From assembly GCA_030038035.1 (NCBI GenBank), contig JASHPP010000632.1, positions 1-37,716 on the forward strand: 37,716 nt of DNA, read 5' to 3'. Positions 34,057 through 37,716 of the stretch are shown here, one piece after another; the stretch's first letter is position 1; each line of letters opens with the position of its first letter. Origin of the DNA: Trebonia sp. Lineage in GTDB: Bacteria > Actinomycetota > Actinomycetes > Streptosporangiales > Streptosporangiaceae. The position numbers and the translations under genes were made by a program. Under the pieces are notes generated by a model. It was not told the origin of the DNA, ran no database searches, and saw only the letters and a list, made by a program, of their open reading frames with translations.

Positions 34057-35031
34057 TCACGGATGGGGCAGCGGGAGCTCCGCGACGAGCCTCGCCACCA
34101 CCTGCTCGGGGAGCTGGCGCTCGACCAGCGCCTCGGCGGTCGGCAGCAGCCGGTGGGCGAGCACGGGGCCCGCCAGGGCCTGGATGTCATCAGGGATCAC
34201 GTAGTCCCTGCCGTCCAGCGCCGCCCGCGCCCGGCTGGCGCGCAGCAGGTGCAGCGCCGAGCGCGGCGAGGCGCCAAGGCGCAGCTCCGGTGCCGTCCGC
34301 GTCGCCGCCGCCAGGGCGATGATGTACTGCTTGACCTGGGCAGAAACCAGCACGCCGCGCACCGCGAGTATGAGCTCGCGCACGTCGGGTCCCGTCGCGA
34401 CGGGCTTCAGCTGGTCGAGCGGAGAGGAGGACCCGTGGGTGTCCAGCATCTCCATCTCCGCGGTCGCGGTCGGGTACCCGATCGAGATGCGGGCGGTGAA
34501 CCTGTCGCGCTGCGCCTCGGGCAGCGGATAGGTCCCCTCCATCTCCACCGGGTTCTGCGTGGCGATGACCATGAACGGCCGCTCGAGCTGGTACGTGGTG
34601 CCGTCCACGGTGACGTGGCGCTCCTCCATGGACTCGAGCAGCGCGGACTGCGTCTTCGGCGAGGCGCGGTTGATCTCGTCGCCGACGACGATGTTCGCGA
34701 AGACCGGTCCCGGCTTGAACTCGAAGTCGCGGCGCTCCTGGTTGTAGGCGCTCACCCCGGTGATGTCGCTTGGCAGCAGGTCGGGCGTGAACTGGACTCG
34801 CCGCACCGAGCAGTCGATCGATCTGGCCAGCGCCTTGGCCAGCATCGTCTTGCCCACCCCAGGGACGTCTTCGATCAGCAGGTGTCCCTCCGCGAGCAGG
34901 ACGATGAGCGCGAGCCTGATCGCCTCGGCCTTCCCGTCGATTACGGACTCGATCGCCGTCCCAATCCGCTGTGCCGTCGTGACGAGATCATCAAGCGCCC
35001 GCTCGCGACCGCGCCCCGTATCGAGTACCAA
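34057..35031 (-). CDS. MoxR-family AAA+ ATPase
   Basis: Chaperone-like ATPase of 324 residues. Walker A EDVPGVGKTMLAKAL, the pre-Walker-B block RRVQFTPDLLPSDITG, Walker B GDEINRASPKTQSALLESME, and sensor region ATQNPVEMEGTYPLPEAQRD are all present; the C-terminal lid ends in SPRSALHLLRASRARAALDG and DYVIPDDIQALAGPVL. I set the start at TTG 35031 because gaggagg precedes it at four bases; the open frame extends to 35223 but that part is Arg-rich and without family likeness. It heads the MoxR-DUF58-transglutaminase operon and is divergent from mraZ. Confidence 0.88.
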   Translation of the reverse strand: MVLDTGRGRERALDDLVTTAQRIGTAIESVIDGKAEAIRLALIVLLAEGHLLIEDVPGVGKTMLAKALARSIDCSVRRVQFTPDLLPSDITGVSAYNQERRDFEFKPGPVFANIVVGDEINRASPKTQSALLESMEERHVTVDGTTYQLERPFMVIATQNPVEMEGTYPLPEAQRDRFTARISIGYPTATAEMEMLDTHGSSSPLDQLKPVATGPDVRELILAVRGVLVSAQVKQYIIALAAATRTAPELRLGASPRSALHLLRASRARAALDGRDYVIPDDIQALAGPVLAHRLLPTAEALVERQLPEQVVARLVAELPLPHP

Positions 35032-35752
35032 ACGCCCTCCTCGGCCGACCCGGCGCCTCCGGCGCGCTGCTTGTCGTCTAATGACAGTATGTCGTGCCGC
35101 ACGCAGCGTGCCACGCCCTGTCCGCCGCACATCCGCCGCGCCCGCGCCGGTATTGCCCGGACTTGGCCGCGGTGCGGGACAGATTCTCTTTTCCTCTATA
35201 TCGCCGCCTCGCGGGCCGCTCATGCCAGTCGGCTGCCTGACACGCAGCTGCGCCTTATTTTTTATCCCTAACGTACCGTTGCGTCTCTCCAGCCTCCCGT
35301 GTTTCCGATAGGCGGCCGCCGCCCTCCGGCCGCCCCATCCGTATCCGTCCCGTGGCCCCGCTTCCCGGCCGCGCGCAATGCCGCCGCCCCGGCCGCGGCC
35401 ACCCCGCGGCCGCGCCCTGCGCCGCCCCCGCCACCGACGCGTGCCTCGTAGCTACTGCCCTGTCACTATCGTCGCGCGCGCCTTGCCCGCCCCAGCCGTC
35501 ACCGGCAGCTGGTGCCGCGTATTGGGCCAGTCGCGCCAACGGCCCGGCTCTATCGGGCTAGCTGCGCCACTGGCCCAATCGAGCTGCCGCCAGCGGCGTG
35601 GCGTCTGAGCAGGGGGGCATGGCGCGCCGGTGGGGCGAAGTGGGGGATCGCAGAAAGGAGCCGTGCGGCGCCTTTATTTCCCCCACTTTGCTCCACCCTA
35701 ATTGACCTGCTGCTTTAGCGGGGACCGAGCGCGCTGACGGCGCTTTTCACTG
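35032..35752. other. Long non-coding stretch between moxR and mraZ with inverted repeats
   Basis: About 720 bases with no gene I trust. An AT-rich patch (ttattttttatccctaac, near 35257) stands out. Inverted repeats: attgggccagtcgcgc (35521-35536) against 35564-35579 with one mismatch and an inner gcccg/cgggc stem; and tggggcgaagtggggga (35631-35647) against 35689-35705 with two mismatches. These could be terminators, attenuators or operators. Confidence 0.5.
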
Positions 35753-35780
35753 TTGACGGTGGAGGAATGTGGAGTACAGT
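35753..35780 (+). promoter_or_regulatory. mraZ promoter
   Basis: TTGACG (35753-35758), a 16-bp spacer and TACAGT (35775-35780) form a good sigma-70-type promoter. The spacer is overlapped by the GTGGAG boxes, consistent with repression by MraZ. Confidence 0.6.
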
Positions 35781-35794
35781 GGAGCGCGGTGGAG
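35759..35794 (+). promoter_or_regulatory. MraZ operator: four GTGGAG boxes at 10-bp period
   Basis: GTGGAG begins at 35759, 35769, 35779 and 35789, one turn of the helix apart. MraZ is known to bind tandem G-rich boxes upstream of its own gene. The boxes lie on the promoter and show that the mraZ coding region must begin further right, at 35848. Confidence 0.8.
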
Positions 35795-35847
35795 TGAGAT
35801 ATCTGTCGAAACACGCGCCCGCTGGGGGGTGGGGAGGTGAGCACCGG

Positions 35848-36279
35848 ATGTTTCTCGGTACTCACGCGCCCAAACTGGATGAGAAGGGGCGGCTGTTCCT
35901 GCCGGCGAAATATCGCGACGAGCTCGCCGCGGGAGTCGTGATCACGAAGGGGCAGGAGCGCTGCCTGTACGTCTTCCCGCACGACGAGTGGGACAGGATC
36001 ACCGGGGCACTGAGCGAGGCGCCGGTGACCGCCAAGTCGGTCCGTGACTACAGCCGGGTCCTGTTCGCGAGCGCCTCCGACGAGGTGCCCGACAGGCAGG
36101 GCAGGATCACCGTCCCGCCCGCGCTGCGCGGCTACGCCGGCCTGCAGCGGGACTGCGTCGTTATCGGGGCCAACACCAGGCTTGAAATCTGGGCTGCCCA
36201 GGCATGGGAGACCTACCTGGCCGCACAGGAGGATTCGTTCTCCGAAGCCGCGGAGGAGGTGCTGCCAGGGATCTTGTAA
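35848..36279 (+). CDS. mraZ: Transcriptional regulator MraZ
   Basis: DNA-binding protein of 143 residues, the usual length, with two AbrB-like halves each bearing a Gly-Arg turn: [20 protein letters not shown] and then [18 protein letters not shown]. It forms a ring and represses the division and cell-wall cluster. ATG 35848 has ggggaggtga seven bases before it. An upstream in-frame ATG at 35767 lies among the operator boxes and has no ribosome site. rsmH follows after 254 bases in which I see no gene. Confidence 0.95.
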   Translation: MFLGTHAPKLDEKGRLFLPAKYRDELAAGVVITKGQERCLYVFPHDEWDRITGALSEAPVTAKSVRDYSRVLFASASDEVPDRQGRITVPPALRGYAGLQRDCVVIGANTRLEIWAAQAWETYLAAQEDSFSEAAEEVLPGIL

Positions 36280-36533
36280 GCGGCTCCGGAGGTCCGGGTC
36301 ATCGACCGCGGACCCATCCGGTGGCGGCCCCGGGTCAGCCCGGTGGCCATGGCTGTCCGGCGAGTCTCCGCCCGCGCCCGGGCTGCTCAGGCTGGCATCA
36401 CTTCCCCGATGCCAGGCGGCGGCCGGCAACGGGCGCGGGGAGACCCGGCCGGACGGCAGGCAGGGCTAGGCGCCCTGCGGTGAAGGGCTAGGAGCCCAGT
36501 TTCCACGCAGCACTGCGAAGCGGAGGGGTCACG

Positions 36534-37541
36534 GTGGGCGATCGCGCCTATGGGCACGTGCCGGTGCTGGCCGGCCGGGTGACCGCCCTGCTCATGCCCG
36601 CGCTCACCGCCTCCGCCCCTGGTGGCCGTCCGCCCGTGCTCGTGGACGCCACGCTCGGCCGCGCCGGTCACGCGCGCGCCCTGCTCGCGGCCTGTCCCGG
36701 GCTGGTGCTCATCGGGATCGACGCCGACGCGACCGCCATCGAAGCCGGGCGCGAGCTGGCCGCGGACTACCCCGGCCAGGTGCGGCTCGCACACACGTCT
36801 TACGACCAGATCGCCGCCGTCGCCGCCGACGCCGGGTACCGCCGCGTCCAGGGGGTCCTGTTCGATCTCGGGGTGTCGTCACCGCAGCTGGACGACGCAA
36901 GCCGCGGGTTCTCCTACGCGCAGGACGCTCCGCTCGACATGCGGATGGACCAGTCCCGCGCCAGGACCGCCGCGGATGTCGTCAACGGCTACCCGGTCAG
37001 CGAGCTGGCGCGGGTGCTGGCTGAGTACGGTGAGGAGCGGTTCGCCCGGCGGATCGCCGAAGCCGTCGCCAGGGAACGTGCCAGGGAACCGGTCACCACG
37101 ACGCTGCGGCTCAGCGCGATCGTCAAGGACGCCATCCCCGCCGCGGCGCGGCGCACAGGCGGCAACCCGGCCAAGCGAACATTCCAGGCGCTGCGCATCG
37201 AGGTGAACGACGAACTCGGTGCGCTGCGGCGTGCGCTGCCCGCCGCTCTCGACCTCCTCTCACCCGGCGGGCGGTTCGTCGCGCTCGCCTACCACTCGCT
37301 CGAGGATCGGCTGGTCAAACGGGAACTCACCGCGCGGACCGCCGACCCGGCTCCGCCCGGCCTGCCGGTGCGGGCGGGCGACATGCTGGCGGGGACCCGC
37401 CCGTCAGGGACCGCCCAGGCCGGACCGCTGTTCCGCCTGCTGACCAGGGGCGCGGAGCGCCCGGACGACGAGGAAGTGGCCGCCAATCCGCGCTCGGCAT
37501 CGGCCCGGCTGCGGGCGGCAGAACGGATTCGCCCGGCATGA
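36534..37541 (+). CDS. rsmH: 16S rRNA (cytosine-1402 N4) methyltransferase RsmH
   Basis: Enzyme of 335 residues that methylates C1402 of 16S rRNA with SAM. HVPVLAGRVTALLMPAL, VDATLGRAGHARALLAACPG (SAM loop), GIDADATAIEAG, FDLGVSSPQLDDASRGFSYA and PLDMRMDQ are family marks; KRTFQALRIEVNDELGALRR and FVALAYHSLEDRLVKREL mark the C-terminal half. The common GGGHS-type loop reads LGRAGHA. GTG start at 36534 with ggagggg upstream. It is the second gene of the mra/dcw cluster; its stop overlaps the next ATG (ATGA). Confidence 0.95.
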   Translation: MGDRAYGHVPVLAGRVTALLMPALTASAPGGRPPVLVDATLGRAGHARALLAACPGLVLIGIDADATAIEAGRELAADYPGQVRLAHTSYDQIAAVAADAGYRRVQGVLFDLGVSSPQLDDASRGFSYAQDAPLDMRMDQSRARTAADVVNGYPVSELARVLAEYGEERFARRIAEAVARERAREPVTTTLRLSAIVKDAIPAAARRTGGNPAKRTFQALRIEVNDELGALRRALPAALDLLSPGGRFVALAYHSLEDRLVKRELTARTADPAPPGLPVRAGDMLAGTRPSGTAQAGPLFRLLTRGAERPDDEEVAANPRSASARLRAAERIRPA

Positions 37542-37716
37542 GCGAGATAGGGATGAGCGACAGGAGCCGATCCATGGAGACAAGCGAGCAGTGGCCGCGG
37601 GACGGCGCGGTCGCCGGCGGTGTCGGCACGATCACCCGCCTGGCCGCGGCGCGGGACGCCGGGCCTGAGCTGCGCGGCCGGCCGCGCCAGGAGGCTGCGC
37701 CGCGTGTCCGTCCGCG
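37538..37716 (+). CDS. Start of the ftsL-position gene, cut by the window end
   Basis: An ATG overlapping the rsmH stop opens a frame of 59 codons to the window edge. The residues seen are hydrophilic (MSEIGMSDRSRSMETSEQWP, then Arg/Ala/Gly/Pro-rich), with no membrane helix yet. Internal ATGs at 37553 and 37574 are alternative starts. In actinobacterial division clusters a small FtsL-like membrane protein with a long polar head follows rsmH, which fits, but the diagnostic part is outside the window. Confidence 0.55.
   Translation, partial: MSEIGMSDRSRSMETSEQWPRDGAVAGGVGTITRLAAARDAGPELRGRPRQEAAPRVRP

Noticed and set aside
35032..35223. N-terminal extension of MoxR by 64 residues
   Set aside because: It is Arg-rich and unlike the family; TTG 35031 has a strong gaggagg site and gives the normal length.
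31183..35271. Two long plus-strand open frames (701 and 656 codons)
   Set aside because: They mirror the transglutaminase, DUF58 and MoxR genes, whose motifs are complete on the minus strand; the plus-strand translations are Arg/Gln/Gly-rich without family likeness.
35767..35847. N-terminal extension of mraZ by 27 residues
   Set aside because: The extension covers the GTGGAG operator boxes and lacks a ribosome site; the conserved MraZ start is [14 protein letters not shown] at 35848.

Overview
The window is high-GC DNA with short spacers, frequent GTG/TTG starts and many ATGA/GTGA stop-start overlaps. It carries typical actinobacterial gene sets: aroC-aroK-aroB-aroQ followed by pepP-efp-nusB, dinB with a DUF3040 gene, MoxR-DUF58-transglutaminase, and mraZ-rsmH. 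I read it as an actinomycete chromosome, possibly Streptosporangiales-like; the exact lineage cannot be settled from sequence alone.

Left part (1 to about 12.3 kb): an accessory defence island with visibly more A/T in its genes than the core. From the left it holds a frameshifted tyrosine-recombinase fragment, a complete IS256-family element, the tail of another transposase, a 5'-truncated trypsin-like protease remnant, and an intact ATPase-subtilase pair matching the IetAS antiphage system. After these come a decayed IS21 transposase, an unrecognised zinc-ribbon protein with a C-terminal VRR-NUC-type nuclease motif, and a minus-strand set of three genes. That set is an OLD-family ATPase-TOPRIM nuclease, a DUF5677-like protein and a small protein with a HEPN-type RNxxxH motif. 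It does not match a defence system I can name and is the best candidate for something undescribed.

Middle part (12.3 to 19.5 kb): a gene-poor stretch with diverged 101-bp-spaced repeats, then a MobA/MocA-like nucleotidyltransferase whose start region is tandemly duplicated. It converges, with a 50-bp 3' overlap, on an aldose 1-epimerase that lies downstream of a DUF2877 gene. Two unrecognised minus-strand genes follow, one with a very Pro/Gln-rich centre, and then a SseB-like gene.

Right part (19.5 to 37.7 kb): housekeeping genes. The shikimate operon carries two different shikimate kinases, the first with altered substrate motifs. An F420-type oxidoreductase ends it, followed by a near-perfect 40-bp palindrome. 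Then come pepP, efp and nusB; a membrane protein; a methyltransferase with dinB and DUF3040; and the transglutaminase-DUF58-MoxR operon on the minus strand. The window closes with the start of the division cluster: mraZ with four GTGGAG boxes at 10-bp spacing over its promoter, rsmH, and the beginning of a probable ftsL-position gene.

No tRNA, rRNA or CRISPR array was seen.
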